Shown here piece by piece: positions 32,846-41,356 of a DNA stretch of 64,000 nucleotides (position 1 is its first letter; every line of letters starts with the position of its first letter). A model generated the notes under the pieces. That model had not been told where the DNA came from, searched no databases, and saw only the letters and a list, made by a program, of their open reading frames with translations. Origin of the DNA: Streptomyces uncialis (lineage in GTDB: Bacteria; Actinomycetota; Actinomycetes; Streptomycetales; Streptomycetaceae). A program made the position numbers and the translations under genes. The stretch spans positions 550,985-614,984 of the forward strand of contig NZ_LFBV01000003.1 in assembly GCF_001905345.1 (NCBI RefSeq). The letters are read 5' to 3'.

Positions 32846-33187
32846 GTGGCGGTGCCGCTGTACCAGGCGAAGGCCGAGTTCTTCAAGATGCTCGGACATC
32901 CGGTGCGTATCCGGGTGCTGGAGCTGTTGCAGAACGGACCGACGGCGGTACGTGATCTGCTCGCCGAGATGGATGTCGAACCGGCCGCGCTCTCCCAGCA
33001 GCTCGCCGTGCTGCGCCGGTCCGGGATCGTCACCGCCACCCGTGAGGGCTCGACCGTGGTGTACGCGCTGGCGGGCGGGGACGTGGCGGATCTGATGCGG
33101 GCGGCCCGCCGGATCCTCACCGAGATGCTTGCCGGTCAGAACGTGCTGCTGGAGGAGCTGAGGGACGCCGACGTCGAACCCGGCTGA
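32846..33187 (+). CDS. ArsR-family transcriptional regulator
   Basis: 113 residues from GTG at 32846 (GAGGAGGG upstream). An earlier in-frame ATG at 32789 is unlikely because it lies only 5 nt from the operator and has a poor ribosome site. The winged helix reads FFKMLGHPVRIRVLELLQNGPTAVRDLLAEMDVEPAALSQQLAVLRRSGIVTATREGSTVVYAL. The metal-box cysteines of ArsR/SmtB (ELCVCDL) are absent, so it may respond to sulfur or another non-metal signal. Autoregulation through the flanking dyads is inferred. Confidence 0.9.
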   Translation: MAVPLYQAKAEFFKMLGHPVRIRVLELLQNGPTAVRDLLAEMDVEPAALSQQLAVLRRSGIVTATREGSTVVYALAGGDVADLMRAARRILTEMLAGQNVLLEELRDADVEPG

Positions 33188-33249
33188 CCCCGGCGGTGCC
33201 GGGGACCCGGCCGGTCGGGGAACTCCAAGCCCCCTCACCTCGTGCGGAG

Positions 33250-33265
33250 TTGCAGAATTCTGCAA
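33250..33265. promoter_or_regulatory. Second ArsR-type operator
   Basis: TTGCAGAATTCTGCAA is a perfect 16-bp palindrome with the same TTGCA-N6-TGCAA core as the site before the ArsR gene. It lies about 60 bp after the ArsR stop and 92 bp before the decayed ArsR-like start. Confidence 0.75.
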
Positions 33266-33357
33266 TTGACTACATCCTGTACGCGCTGGAGTGACCCGGG
33301 CCCGGCCGCCGTGGGCGGGGCGTCGTGCCGGGCGAATCGTGGAGGGGTCCGAGGATC

Positions 33358-33390
33358 GTGTCGGTTCCGCTGTGTCAGGCGAAGGCCGGT
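33358..33390 (+). pseudogene. Decayed duplicate of the ArsR gene start
   Basis: After the second dyad and a GGAGGGG site, GTG at 33358 reads VSVPLCQAKAGG, closely matching the ArsR start AVPLYQAKAEF; the surrounding DNA also matches (CAGGCGAAGGCCG). Similarity then stops and the frame becomes Pro/Gly/Arg-rich. This is the leader and first eleven codons of a second copy whose body has been lost. Confidence 0.65.
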
Positions 33391-33503
33391 GGCCCGCCGG
33401 GCCGTCCGGATCGGTCCCCGGGTGCGCGCCTGGCGGTGCCCGGGTCCCGGGGGGCACCGGACCGGCCGCCCGTCGCGGGACCGGGCACCCCGAGGACCAC
33501 GCG

Positions 33504-33938
33504 ATGACGTTCCTGCACACCATGCCCGAGGGCCTGCCCCTGCGGAACGTCCTGTCCCTGCCCGCCGCCGGGAGCGCCGTGCGCACGGCGCGCGAGGTCA
33601 CCGAACAGGTGCTGACCCAATGGGGCATCAGCCCCCGGCACCCCAGCGCGGACGCGGCGCTGCTGATCCTCGGCGAACTGGTCACCAACAGCGTCCGGCA
33701 CGCGGCGGACCACTGCCCGAACCTCACCGTCATCCACACCGCCGGGCCGGGCACCCTCGCCTTCGGCGTCCATGACCGCCACCCCTATCAGCCCGCGCTG
33801 CACGGCGCGGTGGCCCACACCCCCGGCTCGGGCCTCGCGATGGTCACCGAACTCACCCTGGGGCTCGGCGGCACGGCGGTCGTCCGGCCGGACTCGGACG
33901 GCGGCGGCAAGAGCATCTGGATCACCCTTCCCCTGTAG
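33504..33938 (+). CDS. ATP-binding protein of the RsbW/SpoIIAB type (HATPase_c)
   Basis: 144 residues. The N box is LGELVTNSVRHA, the G1-like FGVHDRHPYQPA and the G2 box TPGSGLAMVTELT. The small stand-alone GHKL domain is typical of Streptomyces anti-sigma serine kinases. ATG at 33504 has GAGGA upstream; longer readings include the decayed ArsR region. It may work with the membrane PP2C phosphatase at 30317. No anti-sigma antagonist gene is in the window. Confidence 0.88.
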   Translation: MTFLHTMPEGLPLRNVLSLPAAGSAVRTAREVTEQVLTQWGISPRHPSADAALLILGELVTNSVRHAADHCPNLTVIHTAGPGTLAFGVHDRHPYQPALHGAVAHTPGSGLAMVTELTLGLGGTAVVRPDSDGGGKSIWITLPL

Positions 33939-35217
33939 CCGCCGCCCCGGCGGAGCCGGGACGTGTCCACAGGCCCGGACCGGCCCACGCGGAGGCCACG
34001 GACAGCACACGATGGCGGTGGCCCGGGGGTATCCGCGCGGCCGTGGTCCCGGACCGCGCGAGCGGCTCGGGACCGGCCGTCGGGCCGGTCTCGTGGCCGA
34101 TGGCGCGGCAGTGCGGGGAGATCCTCGGGCCATGGCAGTTGAGGGTCTGGGAGGGGTCGTCGCGGTTGAGGTCGAAGACGGCGAAGGCGGGGGCGTCACC
34201 GACGGGTTTGCGGTCGATGAGGATCGACAGCGACGTGGGCGGCGCCGGTCGCGCGAACTCCACGACATCGGCGTACACCTGCACGGAGCCCCGGCCGACC
34301 CGCACCGTGCCGGGTACGCAGCGGAAGGAGTTGGCGTACGTGGTGGTCCGTCCCGCGACGGTGAACAGTTCCCCGCTGATCACCCGCGAGGTGTCTGCGG
34401 CCTCCAGATCGATCCGCAGATCCACCCGGTTCGCCCCGTCGCTCCAGGAGTAGCGTCCGGAGAACGGCTGGCGGAGGGTGGCCATGTCGCCGGTCAGCTG
34501 GGCCAGGCCCCGGGTCAGGGTGTGCAGCGGGCCCCGGCGTTCCACCCCGGCGACCCAGTCGAGGATCAGTCCGTCCACGCCCTTGACCAGCAGGGAGCGG
34601 CGGGTGCCGTCGGCGGCGGGAGGCAGTGCGAGCAAGTGGTCGAGGCCGTGGGTGAAGTCGGCGGGCAGCGCCGCCCAGCCCGGCGCTCCGCCGTCCGGTC
34701 CCTGGCTGATGGGCACGTCACGGACGACCCCGGTCGCCCAGTTCAGGGTCAGGACGCGGTCGGCCTTGAAGAAGTACGTCTGCCAGGTGCCGTCGGCGTG
34801 GCACGGTGCCTGGAGCATGACGTCGACCCCGGAACACCAGTCGGCGGGGAGCAGTTCACCGAGGGTCCTGCTCCGGGGTCCGAGGCGCAGCCGGGTCCAT
34901 CCGCTCATCTCATGCATCCCGCTGTCCCACTTCGCCCAGGCGTAGGTGTCGCCGTGGAAGAGCAGGAGTTGTCGTACGCCGTTCGCGTCGGGCAGTTGTA
35001 ACGCGCCTTCGGCACAGCTGGTCCACACCCCCCGCAGCCAGCCGAGGGCTCCGTCGTACGCGGTGGTCAGGGCGCCTTTGTGGAGCTGTGCGTCCTCGCC
35101 GACCACGAGGGCCTGTTCATTGGAGACGAACAGCGCGTTCCATCCTCCCGTGGTGTGCGGAGCCATGTGCGACACCGTGTACTGGTATCCGGTCGGCTTG
35201 TACCTGAAGAGCGGCAC
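33922..35217 (-). CDS. Hypothetical protein with hemopexin-like repeats
   Basis: 431 residues from GTG at 35217 (AAGGGG upstream). No signal peptide. Residues 1-250 contain repeated units with an aromatic-Phe-x-Gly/Ala-Asp pattern (LLLFHGDTYAWAKWDSG, TYFFKADRVLTLNWATG, SLLVKGVDGLILDWVAG), resembling hemopexin/propeller repeats. Residues about 260-360 form a beta-rich second domain (GRYSWSDGANRVDLRIDL). The last 70 residues are irregular and overlap the convergent kinase gene by 17 bp, so a frameshift may have extended the end. I cannot assign a function. Confidence 0.65.
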   Translation of the reverse strand: MPLFRYKPTGYQYTVSHMAPHTTGGWNALFVSNEQALVVGEDAQLHKGALTTAYDGALGWLRGVWTSCAEGALQLPDANGVRQLLLFHGDTYAWAKWDSGMHEMSGWTRLRLGPRSRTLGELLPADWCSGVDVMLQAPCHADGTWQTYFFKADRVLTLNWATGVVRDVPISQGPDGGAPGWAALPADFTHGLDHLLALPPAADGTRRSLLVKGVDGLILDWVAGVERRGPLHTLTRGLAQLTGDMATLRQPFSGRYSWSDGANRVDLRIDLEAADTSRVISGELFTVAGRTTTYANSFRCVPGTVRVGRGSVQVYADVVEFARPAPPTSLSILIDRKPVGDAPAFAVFDLNRDDPSQTLNCHGPRISPHCRAIGHETGPTAGPEPLARSGTTAARIPPGHRHRVLSVASAWAGPGLWTRPGSAGAAATGEG

Positions 35218-35692
35218 GGGCGTTCCCCTTTCGGGCGGGTCGCGTGGGCCGGAACGGCTCCGGCGGTCGTTCGCCGTCACCCTGCCCCGCTCCCCCGGCG
35301 AAAAGTCCGATGGGCCGGAAATCGCCGGGCCGGGCCGGGGCGTTCGGCGGGTGCGCCTCATCCGAGCAGCGGCGATCCGCTTCCGGGCGGTCACCGAGGG
35401 CCGTGCCCGGACCGGCGCACGGCCCGCCACTGACGGGAAGAGGCTCCCCCGGTGCGCCCCGACCGCCTCGGGCCGGGGGTCGTTCACGGCCGGTGGGGCC
35501 GGGGCGGGTGTACGGCCCCACCCGGGAGCGGGGCGGGCGGACGGCCGACGGGGGCGAAGTGGGCGTACGGCCGACGGGAGCGGGGCGGGCGTACAGCCGA
35601 TGGCAGGGGACGGGTGTACGGCGCGGTGGGGAGCCCGGGGGTGTGCGGCCGGTGGGGCCGTTGGCGTCCCGGGGCGTGGTGCGGGCGGGTGG
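35218..35692. repeat. Intergenic region with degenerate ~27-bp repeats
   Basis: No gene is seen. Between about 35500 and 35630, five imperfect copies of a unit close to GGGCGGGCGTACGGCCGAC recur at intervals of 25-28 bp, with variants GTGTACGGCC, CGGACGGCC and CGTACAGCC. This may be a decayed minisatellite or a set of protein-binding sites. Confidence 0.6.
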
Positions 35693-36595
35693 TCAGGGGG
35701 CTCTCAGGGCGCGGACCGCGAGCCTCGCCGCCGTGCCGATCGCCGCGTCGGCGGCGGGCTGGCGGGCGGCGGTGCGGGCGGAGCGGGTGAAGACGGCCAC
35801 CGCGTACCGGCCGCCGTCGGGGTACTCGACCACCCCGGCCTCGTTGCGGACGGTCGGCAGGGTGCCGGTCTTGCCGTGGACGCGGACGTCGTCGTACGGG
35901 AATCCGGAGGCGAGCCGGTGGGGCCACACCTGGAGGCCCAGCACCGCGCGCAGTTCGCGGGCCCGCCCCGCCGAGCACGCCTCGTCCCGCCAGAGCGCCG
36001 CGAGCAGCCTGGTCATCTCCCGGGGGGTGCTGCGGTTGGCGCGGGCCGGGTCGAGGACCCGCAGCCGTCCCAGGACCGCCGGGTCGGACGCCAGCCGGGC
36101 CGGGTCGCCGCCGGAGTCCTCCTCGATGGAGGCGATGAGGTCGCGCATGGTCTGCACGGCGACCGTGCGGCGCAGCCCGAGGGCGCGCATGGCGTCGTTG
36201 ACCGCGTCGAGTCCGACACGGTCGATGAGCAGGTCGGCCGCCGCGTTGTCGCTGACGGTGAGGGCCATCGCGAGCAGATCACGGACCGACATCCGGACCG
36301 GGCCGCTCAGCATCGACAGCCCGGTGGGGCCGGGGGTGCGGTCGCCGGGCAGCGACTCCAGCTGTTCGTCCAGGTCCAGGCGGCCCTCGTCGGCGAACCG
36401 CTGGACGGTGACCGCGAGGCACAGTTTGTGGACGCTGGCCGTGCTGACCGGGGTGTCCGCGGCGACGGCGACCTCGGCGCCGTCGCCCAGGTCCAGTGCG
36501 TGCATCCAGCCGGTGACCCCCGCGTCGGTGAACACGGACCGGATGCGGGAGCGGACACCGGTGCCCCGCGGGGTTCCTTCCCCGGGCGCGTTCAT
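35693..36595 (-). CDS. Class A beta-lactamase-like serine hydrolase without signal peptide
   Basis: 300 residues. The penicillin-recognising motifs are present: S54-V-H-K57 (SxxK), SDNAA (SxN) and HGKTGTLP (KTG). An obvious Glu166 ExxLN equivalent is not evident, so true beta-lactamase activity is uncertain. No signal peptide precedes the domain, unusual for an enzyme acting on the cell wall. It overlaps the LysR gene by 4 bp (ATGA) and is co-transcribed with it. The divergent neighbour is a penicillin-binding transpeptidase, suggesting a cell-wall or beta-lactam response locus. Confidence 0.82.
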   Translation of the reverse strand: MNAPGEGTPRGTGVRSRIRSVFTDAGVTGWMHALDLGDGAEVAVAADTPVSTASVHKLCLAVTVQRFADEGRLDLDEQLESLPGDRTPGPTGLSMLSGPVRMSVRDLLAMALTVSDNAAADLLIDRVGLDAVNDAMRALGLRRTVAVQTMRDLIASIEEDSGGDPARLASDPAVLGRLRVLDPARANRSTPREMTRLLAALWRDEACSAGRARELRAVLGLQVWPHRLASGFPYDDVRVHGKTGTLPTVRNEAGVVEYPDGGRYAVAVFTRSARTAARQPAADAAIGTAARLAVRALRAP

Positions 36596-37593
36596 ACGGT
36601 GTATCCGTAGGCGGGGCCGGGCAGCGTGGTCCGCCGGGCCGCGGCGGTCTCCATCACCGGGACCATTCCTCCTCGTTCGGTGAGCACGCTCCGCGCCACC
36701 TCGGCGAACAGCCGTACCACCGGATCGTCCTGCCGGCCGCGCAACCAGGCGGCGGACACCTGTTCCAGCAAGGGTTCGCCCTCCAGGGGATGCCAGGCCG
36801 TGCCCGGCGGCAGCTTGCGGTCGCGGGTGGCGAAGGTGACGGCCGTTCCGGAGAGGACCATGCCGTCGACGAACTCGGGGTCCTGTCCGGCGATCACCGT
36901 GCCCGGCTCGAAGCCGTGGCGGCGGCAGACCGCCAGTATCTCGGCGTGCAGGGCGGGCGCGGACGGCTGGGGGAACAGCACGAGGTCGAGTCCGCTGAGC
37001 GAGGCCAGCCCTACCGGCCCGCCCGCTCCCTCGTGCGGCGGCGGGGCGCCGGGCGGGCCGCAGCCAGCTCCCGGGGTGTGCGGCAGCACCACCCCGTACG
37101 GCCTGGACAGGACCTCGCCGAGGCCGAGTCCCGACACGTCGACGGGGTACCGGAGCACTCCCACGTCGAGCGTCCCGGCCCGCAGTTCGGTGAGCTGGGT
37201 GCCCGCGCCGAGTTCCCGCAGGGCGAGCCGGACACCTGGCGAGCCGTCCCGGAATCCGCCGACCAGGGCCGCGACGACGGCGCTGCCGAGTTCCGGCGGC
37301 ACGGCGGCGCGCAGCACCCCGGCCGCACCGCTGCGCACCCGGGCGGCGACGCCGAGCAGGGTGTCGGCCCGCTCGATCAGGGGCCGTGCCTCGGCGAGCA
37401 GCAGCCGTCCGCCCTCGGTCAGTTCGACGCCCCGGCTGGTGCGGTCGAAGAGGCGCACGCCGAGTTCCCGCTCCAGCCGCTGGATGCGCTGCGAGAGCGA
37501 CGGCTGGGCCATCCCGAGCCGGGCCGCCGCACGTCCGAAGTGTCTTTCTTCTGTAACGGCGACGAAGTACCGGACATGTTTGACCAGGTCCAC
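36592..37593 (-). CDS. LysR-family transcriptional regulator
   Basis: 333 residues. N-terminal helix-turn-helix: HVRYFVAVTEERHFGRAAARLGMAQPSLSQRIQRLERELGVRLFDRTSRGVELTEGG. A substrate-binding-like effector domain follows, with a Gly/Pro-rich insert (GCGPPGAPPPHEG) mid-domain. GTG start at 37593. The dyad at 37604-37621 lies just upstream, and the PBP gene is divergent beyond it. It probably controls both the serine hydrolase and the PBP gene, comparable to AmpR/BlaA-type control, though this is an inference. Confidence 0.92.
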   Translation of the reverse strand: MDLVKHVRYFVAVTEERHFGRAAARLGMAQPSLSQRIQRLERELGVRLFDRTSRGVELTEGGRLLLAEARPLIERADTLLGVAARVRSGAAGVLRAAVPPELGSAVVAALVGGFRDGSPGVRLALRELGAGTQLTELRAGTLDVGVLRYPVDVSGLGLGEVLSRPYGVVLPHTPGAGCGPPGAPPPHEGAGGPVGLASLSGLDLVLFPQPSAPALHAEILAVCRRHGFEPGTVIAGQDPEFVDGMVLSGTAVTFATRDRKLPPGTAWHPLEGEPLLEQVSAAWLRGRQDDPVVRLFAEVARSVLTERGGMVPVMETAAARRTTLPGPAYGYTV

Positions 37594-37603
37594 GAGCAGC
37601 GAT

Positions 37604-37621
37604 CATAGCCGTTCCGCTATG
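37604..37621. promoter_or_regulatory. LysR-type dyad between divergent genes
   Basis: CATAGC-N6-GCTATG is a perfect 6-bp-arm dyad 11 bp upstream of the LysR start and 58 bp upstream of the PBP start. Its ATAG...CTAT layout fits LysR recognition boxes. Confidence 0.65.
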
Positions 37622-37679
37622 GGGGCGGACGGGATAGGGCTCTTGGCCCGGGAGCCGTCCGGCCTGCTGAGCTGGGGCC

Positions 37680-39347
37680 ATGTCCGACAACAACAACGAC
37701 GACGACAACGACGACAACGACTACAACGCGCACCACGGCCGCACGGCCTCCGGCCACGGCTCCGGTACAGGGTCCTCCCGGCCCCGGCGGCGGCTGCTGC
37801 CCGTGGCCGTCGCCCTGGTCGTCCTGGCCGGGGGCGGCACGGCGGCGTGGAGCCTGCTCGGCGGGGACGACGGGAAGCCCGACGCGCGGACCGCCGCGGT
37901 CGACGGCTTCCTCGACGCGTGGGCCCGCGGCGACGCCGACCGGGCCGGAGCGCACACCGACCGGCCCGCGGCGGCCTCCGCCCGGCTGACGAAGCTCGCC
38001 GAGGACCTGCCGGCCCGGAAGGTCTCCCTCGTCCGGGGCGCGCCCACCGATCAGGGCGGCCACCGGTTCCGTGCCACGTTCCGTCTGCCGGGCGGCGGCA
38101 CCTGGGCCTACGACTCGTCGGCGCCCGTGGTCCGCGCGGACGGGCGCTGGGTGGTGCGCTGGAGTCCCGCCGTGCTGCATCCCCGGCTGACCGAGGGCAG
38201 CGAACTGGCCCTGCGGCCCGACACCGGGAACCGCGGGGAGCTGCGGGCCGCCGACGGCAGCCCGCTCGGCGGGCTGGCCCCGGCGCTGGTCGGCAGCCCC
38301 GGGAAGAGCGGTCTCCAGTACCGCTACGACAAGCGGCTCGCCGGGAGGCCCGCGGACTCGGTGGCCATCGTCGGCACCAGCACCGGCCGGACGCTCGCCA
38401 CCCTGCACACCGCCGAGGGCCGCCGGGGCGAGCCCGTGCGGACGACCCTGGACCCGGCCGTCCAGCGGGCCGCCGAGGGGGCGCTGAAGGGGCTGGACAA
38501 GAACGCGGCGGTCGTGGCCGTACGGCCGAGCACCGGGGAGATACTCGCCGCCGCCGACAATCCGCCCACCGGCGCGAACCGTTCCCTGCGCGGACGGTAC
38601 GCGGCGGGCTCCGACTTCAAGGTGATCACCGCCGCCGCGCTGATCGGGAAGGGGGTACGGGGCGACACCCCGGTGCCCTGCCCGCGCTACGAGCGGGTGA
38701 ACGGCCAGCGCTTCGAGAACCAGGACCTGTTCGCGCTGCCCGCCGGGTCGACGTTCCGGGAGGGCTTCGCCCGGTCCTGCAACACCGGCATCATCGGGCT
38801 GCGCGACCGGCTGGACGACGACAGTCTCAGCGAGGCGGCCGGATGGTTCGGCATCGGCCCGGAGTGGAACGCGGGCACCACCACGTACGACGGTTCCGTG
38901 CCGCGCACCACCGGCGAGAACGACAAGGCCGCCGCGATGATCGGGCAGGGCCGGGTGGAGGCGAGTCCGCTGGTGATGGCGTCGGTCGCGGCGACGGTGA
39001 AGGACGGGACGTTCCGTCAGCCGGTGCTGGTACCGGACGCGGCCGGGAAGCGCGCGAAGGCCACGGCCCCGCTGCCCGCCGGTACGGCGGCCGAACTGCG
39101 GTCCCTGATGCGGGCGGTGGTCACCGAGGGTTCGGGCGAGGCGCTGCGCGGGCTGCCCGGCGAGCCGGGCGCCAAGACCGGCACCGCGGAGTTCGGCACC
39201 GATTCGCCGCCGCGCACCCACGCCTGGTTCATCGGCTACCAGGGCGATCTGGCCTTCTCGGTGCTGATCGAGGACGGCGGGTCGGGCGGCGCGGACGCGG
39301 GTCCGGTGGCGGCGGAGTTCCTCGAAGCGGTGGCCGCGGGCGGCTGA
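37680..39347 (+). CDS. Penicillin-binding transpeptidase with MecA-type N-terminal domain
   Basis: 555 residues. An Asn/Asp-rich cytoplasmic N-terminus and one membrane anchor (LLPVAVALVVLAGGGTAAW) precede an NTF2-like MecA_N domain (AVDGFLDAWARGDADRAG) and the transpeptidase domain. The catalytic motifs are S311-D-F-K314, S366-C-N368 and K499-T-G. A GxxAExxY dimerisation part is not obvious. The MecA_N plus transpeptidase layout is seen in low-affinity class B PBPs of actinobacteria (PbpA-like). It is divergent from LysR and a class-A-like serine hydrolase, which suggests a role in beta-lactam tolerance. Confidence 0.93.
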   Translation: MSDNNNDDDNDDNDYNAHHGRTASGHGSGTGSSRPRRRLLPVAVALVVLAGGGTAAWSLLGGDDGKPDARTAAVDGFLDAWARGDADRAGAHTDRPAAASARLTKLAEDLPARKVSLVRGAPTDQGGHRFRATFRLPGGGTWAYDSSAPVVRADGRWVVRWSPAVLHPRLTEGSELALRPDTGNRGELRAADGSPLGGLAPALVGSPGKSGLQYRYDKRLAGRPADSVAIVGTSTGRTLATLHTAEGRRGEPVRTTLDPAVQRAAEGALKGLDKNAAVVAVRPSTGEILAAADNPPTGANRSLRGRYAAGSDFKVITAAALIGKGVRGDTPVPCPRYERVNGQRFENQDLFALPAGSTFREGFARSCNTGIIGLRDRLDDDSLSEAAGWFGIGPEWNAGTTTYDGSVPRTTGENDKAAAMIGQGRVEASPLVMASVAATVKDGTFRQPVLVPDAAGKRAKATAPLPAGTAAELRSLMRAVVTEGSGEALRGLPGEPGAKTGTAEFGTDSPPRTHAWFIGYQGDLAFSVLIEDGGSGGADAGPVAAEFLEAVAAGG

Positions 39348-39582
39348 GCGGGCGGCGGGTGGCTGAGCAACGGGCGGCTCGGCGGGTGGCGGGCGGCCGA
39401 GCGCGGGCGGCCCAGCGGGTGGCGGGCCCTGGCCGGACGCACCGTCGCGGGGGCGGTGGTGGCCCGGTCGGCGCCGGGCGGGGCCTGGGCCGGGCGGGAC
39501 CTGGGCCGGGCGGACGGTGCCAGGCGGGCGGGGTACGGGCGGGCCGAGGTCGGGCGGAGCGGGGCCGGGCGGGCCGGGGCCG

Positions 39583-40332
39583 TCAGGGGCGGGGTTCCGG
39601 GCCCGCGGTGTCGAGGGCGGCGCCCGCCTGGTCGGCGAGGATCACGGCGACGAGCCGGGCCGTCAGGGGCGGGGCCGTCCCCTCGGCGGGGGTGAGCATG
39701 AAGCGGCCCTGGTAGTGGCCGTTGCCGATGGCCCGCAGTTCGATCTCGCCCCGGGGCCAGCCCCGCTGGTCGACGTCCCAGCGGCGGCGTCCGGCGCTGA
39801 CCCCGCCGTCCTGCTCAAGCCGGGGCGGGTGGCCGAGCAGGGAGCCGTACTCGAAGCGGCAGTCGCGCAGCTGGAGCAGTTCGGTCAGCTGGCCCTTGAC
39901 ATGGGTGACGACCGCGTCGGCGGAGGTCGTGGCGCGGGCCAGTTCGGCGGTGTCGTGGATACGGGCGAGGTCCGCCGCGCCGGTGACCACGACGACCTCC
40001 AGACGCCGGGCCCGGGCGCCCAGCTGGGACACCACCAGGCCGACGGCGAGGAGCAGGACGGCCGTCTCGACGTCGTCGGCGGCGTCGATACCGAGGCTCT
40101 GGTAGGGGCGGGTGAGGAGGAAGTCGAACCACACCGCGGCGGACACCGCGGTGAGCGCGCCCGCCACCCGGTTGCCGCCCGCCGCGACAGCGACGACGAC
40201 CACGACGAGGACCAGTGCCGCGTTGGTGTGCGACAGGCTGTCCCGGAAGGGCACGAGCAACAGCGCGACCAGCGGCGGGCCCACCAGGGCGGCCACCACC
40301 GCGACACGGTCACGCAGGGGGTACTTGGTCAC
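39583..40332 (-). CDS. DUF4118 (KdpD-like sensor domain) membrane protein
   Basis: 249 residues. Four membrane segments in the first 115 residues (VAVVAALVGPPLVALLLVPF through TAVLLLAVGLVVSQLGARARR) match the DUF4118 module of KdpD. The cytoplasmic remainder (LARIHDTAELARATTSADAVVTHVKGQL) resembles a GAF-like region; no kinase domain follows. GTG start at 40332. It is an orphan sensor-like protein with no kinase or response regulator beside it. The function is unknown. Confidence 0.82.
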   Translation of the reverse strand: MTKYPLRDRVAVVAALVGPPLVALLLVPFRDSLSHTNAALVLVVVVVAVAAGGNRVAGALTAVSAAVWFDFLLTRPYQSLGIDAADDVETAVLLLAVGLVVSQLGARARRLEVVVVTGAADLARIHDTAELARATTSADAVVTHVKGQLTELLQLRDCRFEYGSLLGHPPRLEQDGGVSAGRRRWDVDQRGWPRGEIELRAIGNGHYQGRFMLTPAEGTAPPLTARLVAVILADQAGAALDTAGPEPRP

Positions 40333-40474
40333 TCCGTCACCTCCGCCCCACTGCTTACCACGGAGGCTCCCGGCAACCGGGGCGCCGCGCCCCCTTGAGG
40401 GCGCGTTCCACGGTGACCCCGGGCGGGCCGTCGTGCGGCGACCGTCGCGCTTGGTCGCCCAGGTCCGCCGCGCC

Positions 40475-40480
40475 TACGAT
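40475..40480 (+). promoter_or_regulatory. -10 box of a leaderless promoter
   Basis: TACGAT (4/6 to consensus) is followed by 6 nt and ATG at 40487. No ribosome site is present. Confidence 0.55.
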
Positions 40481-40486
40481 CCGTGC

Positions 40487-41335
40487 ATGAAGAACCCTCC
40501 TCCGGCCTCGCGCCCGCAGCCCCTGACGCTTCGCTCCGGCCGTTCCGACCGGATCTCGCTGGAGGACGGAGCCGTTTCGCTGACGCGGGGCGCGGTCCGA
40601 AGGCGCATACCGCTGACGGCCGTCGAGGAGGCCCGGACACCGGACGGCCGGACCCTGGAGATCGTGCTGACCGCGGCTCCGGGCAGGGCGGCGACCACGT
40701 ACCGCTTCACGAGCCGCTACGCGGCGACGCTGGCCGCGCTCCGTGACGCGGTCAACGCCGGGCGGCCCCCGCGGGACGTGCACACGCCCCGTGTCGACGG
40801 GGAATCACTGGTGGAGGTCGTGGCACGGGAAGCCGCGGTCCGGCTCCGCGACGACATGCCACGGGTCCGCCGCCTGATCGGTGTCGCGCTGTATCTGGCG
40901 GGCCTGGCGCTGATGCTCGTGGCGGGGGACGGGGACGCCGTCCTGTACTGGGCCTTCGGGGCGGTGACCCTGGCCGGGGTGGTGGGATCGGTCAAGATCG
41001 TCAAGGGGCTGTGGCTGCGGATCGTTCTGCGGGGACGCGGCGTCACCGTCACGGCGGAACACGAGCTCTCCGACGACAGGAAGAACCTCTACCGCTTCAC
41101 CGACACACAGGGTGTGGAGCACCGGGTTCCGATCGGCTTCGACACACAGAGCCATCAGCATCCGGAGCAGATACAGGTGACGTACGACCCGAACCGCCCC
41201 GGACGGGCCACGTCCGTACTGCCCTCGTCGGTCGTCCTCGCCCAGGTGAGCGGGCTCGTGCTGCTCGGTGTCCCGGCGCTGGTCTTCACCGCGTACGTGT
41301 TCCTCTATCTGCCGGTCGAGGTGCTGTTCCTCTGA
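40487..41335 (+). CDS. Membrane protein with PH-like and DUF3592-like parts
   Basis: 282 residues. The N-terminal 100 residues are soluble and resemble a bacterial PH-like strand set (SGRSDRISLEDGAVSLTRGAVRRRIPLTAVEEAR). Two membrane segments follow (LIGVALYLAGLALMLVAGD, AVLYWAFGAVTLAGVVGSV), then a DUF3592-like extracytoplasmic domain (GVTVTAEHELSDDRKNLYRFTDTQGVEHRVPIGFD, ITYDPNRPGRA-type end) and a last membrane segment. The leaderless start selects ATG 40487. The function is unknown. Confidence 0.75.
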   Translation: MKNPPPASRPQPLTLRSGRSDRISLEDGAVSLTRGAVRRRIPLTAVEEARTPDGRTLEIVLTAAPGRAATTYRFTSRYAATLAALRDAVNAGRPPRDVHTPRVDGESLVEVVAREAAVRLRDDMPRVRRLIGVALYLAGLALMLVAGDGDAVLYWAFGAVTLAGVVGSVKIVKGLWLRIVLRGRGVTVTAEHELSDDRKNLYRFTDTQGVEHRVPIGFDTQSHQHPEQIQVTYDPNRPGRATSVLPSSVVLAQVSGLVLLGVPALVFTAYVFLYLPVEVLFL

Positions 41336-41356
41336 GCGCCGCGCCCCCGGCGCCGG

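Noticed and set aside
35484..35978. Minus-strand frame of Arg-Pro repeats across 35484-35978.
   Set aside because: It is a shadow of the degenerate repeat region and of the serine hydrolase gene, with no start signal.
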